Of a stretch of DNA of 64,000 nt, positions 24,311 to 33,280 are shown one piece after another; the stretch's first letter is position 1, and every line of letters starts with the position of its first letter. The translations under genes and the position numbers were made by a program. This DNA comes from Novosphingobium sp. Fuku2-ISO-50 (GTDB lineage: Bacteria > Pseudomonadota > Alphaproteobacteria > Sphingomonadales > Sphingomonadaceae): the NCBI RefSeq assembly GCF_001519055.1, contig NZ_KQ954289.1, forward strand, positions 1 through 64,000. Direction: 5' to 3'. Below the pieces are notes generated by a model, which worked only from the letters and a program-made list of their open reading frames with translations, was not told where the DNA came from and ran no database searches.

Positions 24311-27055
24311 ATGTTCGGCAACCTTGCCAAGGCCCTGTTCGGCTCGTCCAACGACCGTTATGTCAAGTCTCTCGATAAAATCGTGCGCAAGATCAATGTG
24401 TTCGAGCCGGCGATGGAGGCCCTGTCGGACGACGAGCTGAAGGCGCAGACGCAGAAATTCCGCGATCAACTGGCCGAGGGGCAGTCGCTCGACGATATTC
24501 TGCCCGAAGCCTTTGCCACCTGCCGCGAGGCTTCGCGCCGCGTGCTGGGCATGCGCCATTTCGATGTGCAGATGATCGGCGGGATCGTGCTCCATCGCGG
24601 CGAAATCGCCGAAATGCGCACCGGCGAAGGCAAGACTCTGGTCGCCACGCTGGCCACCTATCTCAACGCGATCGAGGGCAAGGGCGTTCACGTCGTGACC
24701 GTCAACGACTATCTCGCCCGGCGCGATGCGGAATGGATGGGCCAGATCTATCGCTTTCTCGGCCTGACCGTCGGCGTGATCGTGCCCAACCTCAACGAGG
24801 AAGAGCGCCGCGTCGCGTATGAATCCGACATCACGTATGCGACGAACAACGAGCTCGGCTTTGACTATCTGCGCGACAATATGAAGCACGAGCGGGGCAT
24901 GATGGTGCACCGCCCGTTCAACTATGCGATCGTCGATGAAGTCGATTCGATCCTGATCGACGAAGCGCGCACGCCGCTGATCATTTCGGGCCCGACCGAG
25001 GACAAGAGCGAGCTCTATGTCCAGGTTGACGCGGTGATCAAGCGCATCGACCCGGTGCATTACGAAGCCGACGAAAAGCAGAAGAGCATCACGCTGACCG
25101 AGGACGGCGTCGAATGGGCCGAGCGCGAGCTGGAAAACGCCGGATTGCTGGTCGGGTCGAATCTCTACGACGTGGAAAACACCATGGTCGTCCATCACCT
25201 TGATCAGGCGCTCAAGGCCAATGTCATGTTCAAGCGCGACATCGACTATATCGTCAAGGACGGCAAAGTCGTCATCATCGACGAATTTACCGGGCGCATG
25301 ATGGATGGTCGCCGCTGGTCCAACGGCTTGCATCAGGCGGTCGAAGCCAAGGAAGGCGTGAAGATCGAGCCCGAAAACCAGACGATGGCCTCGATCACGT
25401 TCCAGAACTATTTCCGCATGTATCCCAAGCTGTCGGGCATGACCGGCACGGCGGCGACCGAAGCGGCGGAATTTTTCGACATCTACAAGATGAATGTCGT
25501 CACCATCCCGACCAACGTGCCGGTCCAGCGCGTCGACGAGGAAGACGAATTCTACAAGAACACCGCCGACAAATTCGCCGCGATCGCCCGCCTGATCCGC
25601 GAAAAGCACGAAATCGGTCAGCCGGTGCTGGTCGGCACGGTGTCGATCGAAAAGTCGGAAATGCTGTCGGACTTCCTCAAGGCCGAAGGCGTCGAACACG
25701 CCGTGCTCAACGCCCGTTTCCATGAAAGCGAGGCACATATCGTGGCGCAGGCCGGGCGTCTGGGCGCGGTAACCATCGCCACCAACATGGCGGGGCGCGG
25801 GACCGACATCAAGCTGGGCGGCAATGTCGAATTCCTGGTCAATGACGAATTGTCCGACATGCCGGAAGGTCCCGAACGCGACGCCGCGATCGCAAGGATC
25901 GAGGCCGAAGTCGGCGCCGAAAAGGACAAGGTTCTCGCCGCCGGCGGGCTTTGCGTGATCGGCACCGAACGTCATGAAAGCCGCCGGATCGACAACCAGT
26001 TGCGCGGTCGTTCGGGGCGTCAGGGCGATCCCGGCCTGTCGAAATTCTACCTCTGCCTCGAAGACGATCTGTTGCGCATCTTTGGCCCCGACACGATGTT
26101 TTCGCGCATGATGAATGCCAATCTGGCCGACGGCGAAGCGATCGGATCGCGCTATCTGTCCAAGGCGATCGAGATTGCGCAGAAAAAGGTCGAAGCGCGC
26201 AATTACGACGTCCGCAAACAGGTCGTCGAATACGATGACGTGATGAACGATCAGCGCAAGGTGATCTACGAGCAGCGCTCGGACATCATGGATGCCGAAG
26301 CCGTCGGCGACGTGGTGATCGACATGCGCCGCGACACGATCAACGCGCTGGTCGGCGATGCCTGCCCGCCGGGATCGTACCCCGAACAATGGAATGTCGA
26401 AGCGCTCAGGACGCGCTCGCTCGAAGTGCTGGGCCTGGCCATCCCGATCGACGCGTGGATGGAGGAAGATCACCTCGAGCCGCAAGTGATCGACGAACGC
26501 CTCTGCGCTCTTGCCGATGCGCAGATGGAAGCGCGCATTGCCGGATTTGAGCCCGGCGCCTGGGCCAATCTGGAAAAGGCGATCCTGCTCGAACGGCTCG
26601 ACCATCACTGGAAGGAACATCTCGCCACGCTCGATGCGCTGCGTCAGGTGGTGTTCCTGCGTGCCTATGCGCAAAAGACCCCGATCAACGAATACAAGCA
26701 GGAAGCATTCGGCCTGTTCGAAAAGATGCTCGAAGCGATCCGCGAAGACGTGACGCGCATCCTGATGACCGCCGAATTCCGCATGACCGCGCCAGAAACG
26801 ATGCAGTTGCCCGATCTGCCTGATTTCCTGACTCAGCCCGGCACGCTGTTCAGCCACCTCGACCCCTTGACCGGCGAAGACGACAGCCGCCCGATCCCGA
26901 GCCCTGCCTCGGCGCTCGGCATGATCGGCGCGCAAGGCCCAGGCCAAGACCCCGAAGCGGGCAACCCCTGGGCAGGCGCGGACATCAGCCGCAACGCCCC
27001 GTGCCCATGCGGTTCGGGCCAGAAGTACAAGCACTGCCACGGCGCGACGGTCTGA
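24311..27055 (+). CDS. secA: Preprotein translocase ATPase SecA
   Basis: A 914-aa SecA, the ATPase motor that drives unfolded precursors through SecYEG. Visible in order: Walker [14 protein letters not shown] near residue 100, Walker [21 protein letters not shown] near 205, the preprotein cross-linking region, motif VI region [13 protein letters not shown] near 570, the helical scaffold, a Pro/Gly-rich linker, and the C-terminal zinc finger [19 protein letters not shown] used for SecB and lipid binding. The start [14 protein letters not shown] fits alphaproteobacterial SecA; an ATG 8 codons upstream is possible. It is followed by a strong terminator. Confidence 0.97.
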   Translation: MFGNLAKALFGSSNDRYVKSLDKIVRKINVFEPAMEALSDDELKAQTQKFRDQLAEGQSLDDILPEAFATCREASRRVLGMRHFDVQMIGGIVLHRGEIAEMRTGEGKTLVATLATYLNAIEGKGVHVVTVNDYLARRDAEWMGQIYRFLGLTVGVIVPNLNEEERRVAYESDITYATNNELGFDYLRDNMKHERGMMVHRPFNYAIVDEVDSILIDEARTPLIISGPTEDKSELYVQVDAVIKRIDPVHYEADEKQKSITLTEDGVEWAERELENAGLLVGSNLYDVENTMVVHHLDQALKANVMFKRDIDYIVKDGKVVIIDEFTGRMMDGRRWSNGLHQAVEAKEGVKIEPENQTMASITFQNYFRMYPKLSGMTGTAATEAAEFFDIYKMNVVTIPTNVPVQRVDEEDEFYKNTADKFAAIARLIREKHEIGQPVLVGTVSIEKSEMLSDFLKAEGVEHAVLNARFHESEAHIVAQAGRLGAVTIATNMAGRGTDIKLGGNVEFLVNDELSDMPEGPERDAAIARIEAEVGAEKDKVLAAGGLCVIGTERHESRRIDNQLRGRSGRQGDPGLSKFYLCLEDDLLRIFGPDTMFSRMMNANLADGEAIGSRYLSKAIEIAQKKVEARNYDVRKQVVEYDDVMNDQRKVIYEQRSDIMDAEAVGDVVIDMRRDTINALVGDACPPGSYPEQWNVEALRTRSLEVLGLAIPIDAWMEEDHLEPQVIDERLCALADAQMEARIAGFEPGAWANLEKAILLERLDHHWKEHLATLDALRQVVFLRAYAQKTPINEYKQEAFGLFEKMLEAIREDVTRILMTAEFRMTAPETMQLPDLPDFLTQPGTLFSHLDPLTGEDDSRPIPSPASALGMIGAQGPGQDPEAGNPWAGADISRNAPCPCGSGQKYKHCHGATV

Positions 27056-27078
27056 ACCCGCGAACGTTGTCAACCGCC

Positions 27079-27111
27079 ATGCCCCCCCGGACATCTGTCC
27101 CGGGGGGGCAT
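27079..27111 (+). terminator. Strong hairpin terminator after secA
   Basis: ATGCCCCCCCGGA and TCCCGGGGGGGCAT form a near-perfect GC stem with a 6-nt loop, 24 nt after the secA stop. A weak T-rich tail (TCTGTTT) follows. Confidence 0.75.
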
Positions 27112-27384
27112 CTGTTTGCGCGCTGTAGTGTAGTGCGGCGCCAGCGTTCGCCCTACAGCGCGATGTCCGGTGATCCGGTTGCGCGTGACCGACTGGACTT
27201 GGGTGACATCGGGCGCGGTGGCATTGGTTATGCATCAAACGATCGCGTCGGCATAACTGCGGATACGCCATGGTTCATCCACAAGGCCGCGCCTACCGCG
27301 CCGGGGTGCCCTGAAACACCGTGGCGGTGTTCGAATTCGCCGACGACCTGATAAAAGCTGAAAGCGGGGACGTGCCGCCAAGCA

Positions 27385-27488
27385 TCTGGTGCGCGGTGAC
27401 CGAAGCCGTCGACTCCTGCTGCAGCGCGGGCCGAACGGCGTCGAGCGTGTCTGGTGCGCGGTGACCGAAGCCGTCGACTCCTGCTGCA
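27385..27488. repeat. 39-bp direct repeat, 65-bp period
   Basis: A 39-bp sequence beginning TCTGGTGCGCGGTGACCGAA occurs identically at 27385-27423 and 27450-27488. The 26 bp between the copies is unique. Nothing similar was noticed elsewhere in the window. It could be the remnant of a small tandem duplication. Confidence 0.85.
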
Positions 27489-27549
27489 ACGCAAGCTCGT
27501 ATGCCCCATATTGAACAGGTTTTGTGAGCTGTCAGCTAAATGGATTTCG

Positions 27550-27581
27550 CCCGTCCGAGCGCATCGGTGCGCCCGGACGGG
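27550..27581. terminator. Hairpin downstream of the Cys-repeat protein gene
   Basis: CCCGTCCGAGCGC and GCGCCCGGACGGG pair with one mismatch around a short loop, 12 nt beyond the stop of the minus-strand gene at 27594. A TTTT tract lies on the plus-strand side, so orientation is ambiguous. Confidence 0.5.
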
Positions 27582-27593
27582 ATTTTCGGATTG

Positions 27594-28187
27594 TCAGGGC
27601 GTGAACAACGTTGCGTAGTGGCCGCTTGCCGCATCGCTGTGTGCGCCGCCCGCCGGACAGACACCCTTGCCGGCACTGGCCCGCGAATAGAACATGCCCA
27701 TACACTTGTCACACCAGCGCCAACCGCCTTGCTGGCGCGGTCCATCCTCGCCAATCAATGCAATGTAGTTTCCGCTACCGTCTTTGGAATGCGTACCGCC
27801 AGCCGGGCAATGACCCATTCCGCCAGCCCCCTGGCTTGCCCGCGAATAGAAGAAGCCCTGGCACTTGTTACACCAGCTCCATCCGGCTTGGCTCTTCTTG
27901 GGATCGTCGATGCCGGTCTGTTCAAGGTAGTGGCCACTGCCGGTCTGGATATGATTTCCGCCAGCTGGGCAGACGCCCATGTGCATCGCGCCGGAAGACG
28001 CCGCGTAAAACATACCCTGGCATTTGCTGCACCAGCGCCAGCCCTGCTGGGTCACTTCGCTTGCCATCGTGATTTGCGGAAATCCAAGCAAGGCAATGAC
28101 TGATACGCCGCCCATTGCCTTGAGTGCAGTCCGTCGCTGTAGATGAGAAAATGATTCGTTTACCATCAATGGTTTATAAACGCTCAT
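27594..28187 (-). CDS. Secreted protein with three WCxKC repeats
   Basis: A 197-aa protein with an N-terminal Tat-like signal (LQRRTALKAMGGVSVIALLG) and three tandem units of about 50 residues. Each unit reads GW-W-C-x-K-C-x-G-x-F-Y, about 15 residues, CPAGG-x-H, then GSG-x-Y. Each repeat thus offers three Cys and one His, a possible zinc knuckle or a disulfide-stabilised module. ATG at 28185-28187 follows a strong GGGGAGG at 7 nt. It lies alone in a gene-poor, partly AT-rich patch, suggesting lateral acquisition. I know similar repeats only from proteins of unknown function; no activity can be assigned. Confidence 0.75.
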   Translation of the reverse strand: MSVYKPLMVNESFSHLQRRTALKAMGGVSVIALLGFPQITMASEVTQQGWRWCSKCQGMFYAASSGAMHMGVCPAGGNHIQTGSGHYLEQTGIDDPKKSQAGWSWCNKCQGFFYSRASQGAGGMGHCPAGGTHSKDGSGNYIALIGEDGPRQQGGWRWCDKCMGMFYSRASAGKGVCPAGGAHSDAASGHYATLFTP

Positions 28188-28606
28188 CGCACACCTCCCC
28201 GGTGTGCAGAGGTGCAGTAAATTACAACCCTGCGCCTGAAAATATCACGAATATTATTGCTCTCAAAGCAATTTTTCAAATACGCCTATTATATGGAATT
28301 CAAGACAAATATCACGGCAGAATTTGGCTTTGTCGCATTCGACATTTCCCGGATAGGCTGCGGGAAGAGACAAATTAGGGCCAATATTACGGTGGCATGC
28401 TGCGTGGAGCAACCGGATTTTGCCTCGATGGCAGGTGGAGTCGCTGCCTGATCCCTGATCGGACAACATTGCGGCTCGATCTGCACAAAAGGCCTGATTA
28501 TCACAGGGGCGGCGCGAAACCTGCCTGCTGGGCAAGAGACAGCTTGACATCGACCGGCAAGGCCGCGCTGCCGGTCGTCTGGGGCGGGGCCTGATCTAAA
28601 GGAAAA
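28188..28606. other. AT-richer gene-free stretch
   Basis: This holds the upstream region of the Cys-repeat gene (28188-28400 is clearly AT-richer than the rest of the window) and an inverted repeat CGACCGGCA/TGCCGGTCG at 28551-28577 beside the tRNA-Asn 3' end. No convincing gene is visible. Confidence 0.5.
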
Positions 28607-28681
28607 TGGCTCCCTGAGTAGGATTCGAACCTACGGCCGCTCGATTAACAGTCGAGAGCTCTACCGCTGAGCTATCAGGGA
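28607..28681 (-). tRNA. tRNA-Asn (GTT)
   Basis: A complete cloverleaf on the minus strand. Acceptor TCCCTGA pairs with TCAGGGA, the anticodon loop is CTGTTAA (anticodon GTT), the T-arm is GTAGG-TTCGAAT-CCTAC, the discriminator is G, and the CCA is encoded at 28607-28609. Confidence 0.97.
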
Positions 28682-28717
28682 GCAGCCCCGGTTGCCCGGG
28701 GCAGGAGCGCGCTAATA

Positions 28718-28756
28718 ACAGGCGATTGCCGTTTGGCAAGCACCCAAATCGCCTGT
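28718..28756. terminator. Hairpin between nadK and tRNA-Asn
   Basis: A perfect 10-bp inverted repeat ACAGGCGATT (28718-28727) and AATCGCCTGT (28747-28756) encloses a second short stem TTGCC/GGCAA. It starts 14 nt beyond the nadK stop on the minus strand and is a plausible nadK terminator. Confidence 0.5.
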
Positions 28757-28770
28757 CCGGTGTAAAAATT

Positions 28771-29553
28771 TCATACCATGAACTGCTCGGCGAAAATGCG
28801 CTCGTCGAGGCTCTTGCCTTTGTCGAACAGCAAGGTCAGCTGATGCTCCGGCCAGGCGCGCACGCGTACCTCGCGAATGTCGCGCACTTCCTTTTGATCG
28901 GCGACGACGAGCACCGGGCGTTTGACGGATTCGCGCGCGCGAAAAATGATCTCGGCGTTTTCCGGCAGGATTGCCCCGCGCCAGCGACGCGGGCGGAACG
29001 GGCTGATCGGGGTGAGCGCGAGCATGTTCGATCCCAAAGGCAGGATCGGGCCATTGGCCGACAGGTTATAGGCGGTCGAACCGGCGGGCGTTGCCACCAG
29101 CACGCCGTCGCAGCTCAATTCGGGAATACGCACTTTGCCGTTGACCACGACTTCGAGCTTGGCCGTCTGGCGCGTTTCACGCAGCAGCGAGACTTCGTTG
29201 ATCGCCCACGAGGTCAGTACTTCGCCGGCATTGGTCGTCGCCTCCATCCACAGCGGCGAAACCGCGATCGAGCGGGCGCGGGCAATGCGTTCTTCGAGCG
29301 GGCGGCTCGATTTGAGGCGGTTCATGAGAAACCCGACCGTGCCCAGATTGATGCCATAGACCGGCCTGATCCGCCCGCTGTCGAGCATGTGGTGCAGGAT
29401 CTGCAGCATGAAGCCGTCGCCGCCCAGCGCGACCACCACATCGGCCCGATCGAATTCGACCCAGTCGTAGCCGTTGCGCAATTCGGACTCAGCCTCTTGC
29501 GCACGGTCGGTCGGCGAGGCGACCAGCGCGAGCCGTGTGTGCGTTTCGGGCAT
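28771..29553 (-). CDS. nadK: NAD kinase
   Basis: A 260-aa ATP-NAD kinase, which phosphorylates NAD to NADP in the cytoplasm. The catalytic GGDGFML motif is at residues 43-49 and the second signature GVLVATPAGSTAYNLSANGP near 150. The length fits the compact alphaproteobacterial form. The ATG at 29551-29553 follows a GAGAGAAAG ribosome site. It is a single gene flanked by tRNA-Asn and the divergent EAL-domain gene. Confidence 0.95.
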   Translation of the reverse strand: MPETHTRLALVASPTDRAQEAESELRNGYDWVEFDRADVVVALGGDGFMLQILHHMLDSGRIRPVYGINLGTVGFLMNRLKSSRPLEERIARARSIAVSPLWMEATTNAGEVLTSWAINEVSLLRETRQTAKLEVVVNGKVRIPELSCDGVLVATPAGSTAYNLSANGPILPLGSNMLALTPISPFRPRRWRGAILPENAEIIFRARESVKRPVLVVADQKEVRDIREVRVRAWPEHQLTLLFDKGKSLDERIFAEQFMV

Positions 29554-29703
29554 CTTTCTCTCGGGGCACCTTTGCGATCGGGCCGGTCGGAACGACCGGG
29601 CCTTGTGCGCTTCATGCCGGGTTTATGGAGCGCCCCATTGTGGTGCAATCCCTAATGCGGGGATGGTGATGATTTAGGCAGACAGTTGGACTATGCCGAT
29701 GCG

Positions 29704-31023
29704 ATGCAGGGTTCCATTTCGATCAAGTCCGACCTTTCCGATTTTCTGACCGGCCTTGTCGGCGCGGGGCCCGCACGCGACTGGCTCGATACGGCGGAGG
29801 CGGTCAAGACGGGCGCGGTAAAGGCGATGTTGGTCAGCCTGCCGCGCCTGCAATCGGTCAATCTGGCCTATGGAAAGCCTGCCGGGGATCAGGTGCTGGT
29901 CGAAATGGCGCATCGCATCCGCGAATTCGCCGAATCCGAAATCGGCGCGGACACCTTGATCGCGCGGCTGGCCGGGGGGCAGTTCCTGATCGGATCGCAG
30001 GGCGTTGCGGCGCGCGATCGCTGGCAATATCTTGCCGAGGCCCTGGGACGTGTGATCGGTCGCGTGTTGACGGTCGAAGACGATGCCTTGCACCTCGTGC
30101 CGCGTATTGCCCTGCTTGAGGCCCGCGCGGGCGACACGGGCGATGCCATGATCGACCGGCTGGCCCAGGCCGCCGCCACGCTCGAACGTCTGCCGGGGCG
30201 GCGTGTGTTGTGGGCCGACGAGGGGGAAAGCGTGCCGGGGGCGAGCATCGCCCTGCTCGAAGCGGACTTGCTCGGCGCGATGCACCGTGACGAGATCGCC
30301 ATCCTGTTTCAGCCGCAATTCGACATTGTCAGCGGGGCCCTGGCCGGAGCCGAGGCGCTGGCGCGTTGGCAGCACCCGCGCTTTGGCCGGATCGCGGCGG
30401 AAACGCTGTTTGCCGTGGCCGATCGCGGCGATCACGTCGCGCAATTGTCACACCATATCGCCACGCGTTCGCTCGCTCTGGCCGCGCAGTGGCCCGATCC
30501 GGGCTTGCGGCTTTCGCTCAATGTCACGGCCGAGGATTTCGCGCTCGGCGATGTGACCGGGCGGGTCCGCGCGTTGGTAAAGGACAGCGGGTTTGCCGCC
30601 GACCGGCTGACTCTGGAAATCACCGAACAGGCGCTGATCGGCGATTTCGACGCCTGTGCCCGCGCGCTTCAGGAATTGGCGGACGACGGCGTGCAAGTCG
30701 CGCTCGACGATTTCGGCACCGGCTATTCGAATTTCCGCGCGCTGAAAGTCCTGCCGCTCGACACGCTCAAGCTCGACCGCTCGCTGGTCCGCGACATCGC
30801 GCAAGACCCGCGTGACCGGGCGATCGTATCGGCCATGATCGCCATGGCCCGCGCGCTCGACCTCAAAGTCATCGCCGAAGGAATCGAGACCGAAGCCCAG
30901 CGCGCGATCCTTGCCGAAGAAGGCTGCGATTTGTTCCAGGGCTTTTTGCGCGCCGGGCCGGTTTCCCCCGAAGACTTCGCCGTACTGGCGCGCCAGCCCG
31001 GCATTTCGTCACCGCAGACCTGA
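29704..31023 (+). CDS. EAL-domain c-di-GMP phosphodiesterase with degenerate GGDEF domain
   Basis: About 439 aa. The first 170 residues resemble a GGDEF domain, but its signature reads AGGQF, so cyclase activity is not expected. The EAL domain (about 195-430) keeps the catalytic set: EALARW, LSLNVTAEDF, LTLEITEQ, ALDDFGTGYSNF, LKLDRSLV, VIAEGIETEAQ and LFQGFLRAGP. Cleavage of c-di-GMP is therefore likely, possibly with GTP sensing by the GGDEF remnant. No membrane segment or sensory domain is seen. The ATG at 29704 is uncertain because no clear ribosome site is present; TTG at 29686 is an alternative. Confidence 0.9.
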   Translation: MQGSISIKSDLSDFLTGLVGAGPARDWLDTAEAVKTGAVKAMLVSLPRLQSVNLAYGKPAGDQVLVEMAHRIREFAESEIGADTLIARLAGGQFLIGSQGVAARDRWQYLAEALGRVIGRVLTVEDDALHLVPRIALLEARAGDTGDAMIDRLAQAAATLERLPGRRVLWADEGESVPGASIALLEADLLGAMHRDEIAILFQPQFDIVSGALAGAEALARWQHPRFGRIAAETLFAVADRGDHVAQLSHHIATRSLALAAQWPDPGLRLSLNVTAEDFALGDVTGRVRALVKDSGFAADRLTLEITEQALIGDFDACARALQELADDGVQVALDDFGTGYSNFRALKVLPLDTLKLDRSLVRDIAQDPRDRAIVSAMIAMARALDLKVIAEGIETEAQRAILAEEGCDLFQGFLRAGPVSPEDFAVLARQPGISSPQT

Positions 31024-31076
31024 TCGGGGGCCTGCGGCGACGTTCGCGCGGGCTGGAAGATTGCGCGCAGGCTGCT

Positions 31077-31526
31077 TTAGGCGTTGGCAGCTTCGCGGTA
31101 GGCATCCTGCTCGGCGGCAATGAGAATGTCGGCGAGCATCCAGTATGCCTCGCCCCATGCCGCCAGCACCGCATCGGTGGCGATATCTTCCCCCAATACG
31201 TCGCGAATCGCTGGAAGCAGCGCAGCGGCCACCAGGGGATAATGCTCCGCTTTTACCCCGGTCTCGACATGACGGGCGACCATGCGCTGGACGGCCGGGC
31301 CGAGGTTGCCGAGCCGATCGATATTGCGGGCATAGGCAAGGATCGCGGCTGCAAGGCGGCGCGGTTGCTCTCCGCTGTCCTGCGCGGCGCGATCGAACAT
31401 CGCGGCGACCTCGGCATTCTCGAAAAGGCGCGCGTACATGGCAGTGGTGATCGCTACCCCGTGCTTTTCGAGCGCGGGAGCGGTGGCCTTGACGATATCG
31501 ATGGAGGCGGGAGAGGCATTGCGCAT
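31077..31526 (-). CDS. Single-domain globin (NO-detoxification type)
   Basis: A 149-aa globin related to Vitreoscilla haemoglobin and to the haem domain of flavohaemoglobins. The N-terminal MYARLFENAEVAAMF holds the CD1 phenylalanine region, and ARHVETGVKAEHYPLVAAAL carries the proximal histidine and the F-helix pattern. No reductase domain is fused. The ATG at 31524-31526 follows AAAAGGATC. It is divergent from an NsrR-type repressor with an NsrR-like palindrome between them, so a role in nitric oxide removal is likely. The electron donor is not apparent. Confidence 0.88.
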   Translation of the reverse strand: MRNASPASIDIVKATAPALEKHGVAITTAMYARLFENAEVAAMFDRAAQDSGEQPRRLAAAILAYARNIDRLGNLGPAVQRMVARHVETGVKAEHYPLVAAALLPAIRDVLGEDIATDAVLAAWGEAYWMLADILIAAEQDAYREAANA

Positions 31527-31540
31527 GTGATGATCCTTTT

Positions 31541-31563
31541 ATCACGTATTTGAAATACAGGTA
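31541..31563. promoter_or_regulatory. Probable NsrR operator
   Basis: GTATTT-G-AAATAC (31546-31558) is a perfect 6-1-6 palindrome matching the inner part of the 11-1-11 NsrR consensus (ATGYATTT-N-AAATRCAT type). It lies in the 84-nt intergenic region between the globin and NsrR starts, 15 nt from the globin start codon, so it can repress the globin gene and autoregulate nsrR. Confidence 0.72.
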
Positions 31564-31610
31564 TCAGTTGCGCTTGATTTTGCAACCCGGTTTCGCGCAA
31601 GACCGTTGCC

Positions 31611-32039
31611 ATGCAACTCACTCAGCACACCGATTTCGGGCTACGTCTGTTGATCATCCTCGCGCGCAAGGGCGGCGGCCCGCTGGCGCTGCCGGGCTTC
31701 GCGGCAGAGCAGGGCCTGTCGTACAATCACATCGCCAAAGTCGCGCATGCGCTCGGCCGTGCAGGGTTCATCGTCAGCCTGCGCGGGCGCAGCGGAGGCG
31801 TCGCGCTCGCCCGGCCGGCAGAAACGATCACGCTCGGCGAAGTGGTGCGGGCGATGGAGCCGGGCTTGCGCCTGGTCGATTGTGCGCATTGTGCGCTGGG
31901 CGCTGATTGCTTCACCAGTTCGGTGCTGGCCGAGGCGCTCGGCGCCTTTTTCGCTGTGCTGGACCGGACGAGTCTGGCGACGGCTGCGCAGTCGCATGCA
32001 CCCGCGTTCGCACCATGGATGCTGGAATCCGCGTCGTGA
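31611..32039 (+). CDS. nsrR: Rrf2 family NO-responsive repressor NsrR
   Basis: A 142-aa Rrf2-family regulator. The winged helix reads MQLTQHTDFGLRLLIILARK and LSYNHIAKVAHALGRAGFIV. The three Fe-S ligand cysteines are in VDCAHCALGADC, the C-x2-C-x5-C spacing of NsrR. NO destroys the cluster and releases DNA. The gene is divergent from a globin gene and overlaps the HPP-CBS gene start by 4 nt (GTGA), so it is coupled to it. IscR is excluded by size and cysteine pattern. Confidence 0.9.
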   Translation: MQLTQHTDFGLRLLIILARKGGGPLALPGFAAEQGLSYNHIAKVAHALGRAGFIVSLRGRSGGVALARPAETITLGEVVRAMEPGLRLVDCAHCALGADCFTSSVLAEALGAFFAVLDRTSLATAAQSHAPAFAPWMLESAS

Positions 32040-33139
32040 CCGCAAACGCTCATGCGAGCGGTCCCGTTGCCCGCTTTGCCCACCTCATCGGTATTCAGCC
32101 GCAGACGACGCCGACGCGCATTGCGCAGGCGTTCCTCGGGGCGAGCGTCGGCATATTCCTCACCGGCTTCGTGATTCATCTGGGGGCGGCCGGTGGCATG
32201 GGCCTGCCGCTGCTGATCGCGCCGATCGGTGCTTCGGCAGTGCTGTTGTTTGCCGTGCCGGCCAGTCCGCTGGCGCAACCATGGGCGATCGTTGGCGGAA
32301 ATACCGTCTCTGCGTTGGCCGGGATCGCCTGTCTGAAGCTGATCGGAGATCCGGGCTATGCCGCGTGCCTTGCCGTGGCAAGCGCGATCGCGGCGATGAG
32401 CCTGGCCCGGTGCCTGCACCCGCCGGGGGGCGCGGTGGCCTTGACGACGGTGATCGGCGGCCATGCCATCGCTGCGGCAGGCTGGTCGTTTGCGCTGGTG
32501 CCGGTGGCGGCAGACAGCGTGTTGCTGGTGGTGTTCGGCTGGCTGTTCAATGCCGCGATACGGGGCAATTATCCGCATCGCTCCGCGCAATATATCGCCC
32601 CCGGCGGCGCACCTGCAGGCTTCACGATCGCCGACGTGGAGTCGGTGCTTGCCCAATATGACGAGTTGCTCGACGTCAGCAGCGAAGATCTCGATACCTT
32701 GTTCCGGCAGGTCGAAGCACGGGCCTATCGCCGGTTGCACGGGGTGATCCGCTGCGAGACTATCATGCGATCCGCTATCGCCAGCGTGCGTCCCGCAGAT
32801 CCGATCGCGCAAGCGGTGATGATATTGGCAAAGTCCGGCGAGCGGGCGCTGCTGGTGGTCGACGCGGATGGCCATGTCGAGGGCCTGGTGAGCGCGGGCA
32901 TCCTCGCGACGGCAGCCGCGACCGGCACCGTGGCCGAAGTCATGAATCCATCGCCCTGCGTCGTGCAGCCGGGCACACCGATCGACGACCTGTTGCCGAT
33001 CCTCTCGGGCGGGATCTACCGCGAGGCCGTGGTGGTCGATTCGACCGGAAACCTGCTCGGGATCATCGATCAGACCGACCTGCTTGCCACGATCTGGCGG
33101 GGTCATATCGCCGAGTATATCGCGGGATCACCCGCGTAA
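32036..33139 (+). CDS. HPP family membrane protein with tandem CBS domains
   Basis: About 367 aa. The N-terminal half has four to five hydrophobic segments with the HPP signature (LIAPIGASAVLLFAVPASPL, then ARCLHPPGGAVALT). The C-terminal half (about 225-360) is a CBS pair containing GERALLVVDADGHVEGLVS and YREAVVVDSTGNLLGIIDQT, which may bind adenine nucleotides. HPP proteins of plant plastids transport nitrite, and this gene is coupled to nsrR, so nitrite or NO-linked anion transport is a reasonable inference. GTG at 32036 overlaps the nsrR stop; an ATG at 32015 is possible. Confidence 0.83.
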   Translation: MTANAHASGPVARFAHLIGIQPQTTPTRIAQAFLGASVGIFLTGFVIHLGAAGGMGLPLLIAPIGASAVLLFAVPASPLAQPWAIVGGNTVSALAGIACLKLIGDPGYAACLAVASAIAAMSLARCLHPPGGAVALTTVIGGHAIAAAGWSFALVPVAADSVLLVVFGWLFNAAIRGNYPHRSAQYIAPGGAPAGFTIADVESVLAQYDELLDVSSEDLDTLFRQVEARAYRRLHGVIRCETIMRSAIASVRPADPIAQAVMILAKSGERALLVVDADGHVEGLVSAGILATAAATGTVAEVMNPSPCVVQPGTPIDDLLPILSGGIYREAVVVDSTGNLLGIIDQTDLLATIWRGHIAEYIAGSPA

Positions 33140-33280
33140 CCGCAAGCGGCGGACCGGAAATCTGACCTGTCAACCGGGTCTGCCAACCTGGAGCGTGGGG
33201 AACGCAGGTTTGCTAACGCAATGGGTACGTGCGGCTGAAAACATCCCAACTGAAGAGACAGCGGGGGTTGGGTGTTCCGT

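Larger units (their letters stand above)
27112..27593. other. Gene-poor stretch with direct repeats
   Basis: No gene with recognisable family features is found. Minus-strand frames near 27228-27509 contain a protein-like stretch (FSFYQVVGEFEHRHGVS) but also low-complexity Arg-rich sequence, which suggests decayed coding DNA. The stretch contains the 39-bp direct repeat and the hairpin at 27550-27581. Confidence 0.45.

Noticed and set aside
27385..27488. CRISPR array
   Set aside because: There are only two repeat copies with a 26-bp spacer, the repeat is not palindromic in the usual way, and no cas genes are present.
27228..27509. Minus-strand 93-codon frame with FSFYQVVGEFEHRHG
   Set aside because: It spans the 39-bp direct repeats, has Arg-rich low-complexity ends and no ribosome site. 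It is probably decayed sequence rather than a gene.
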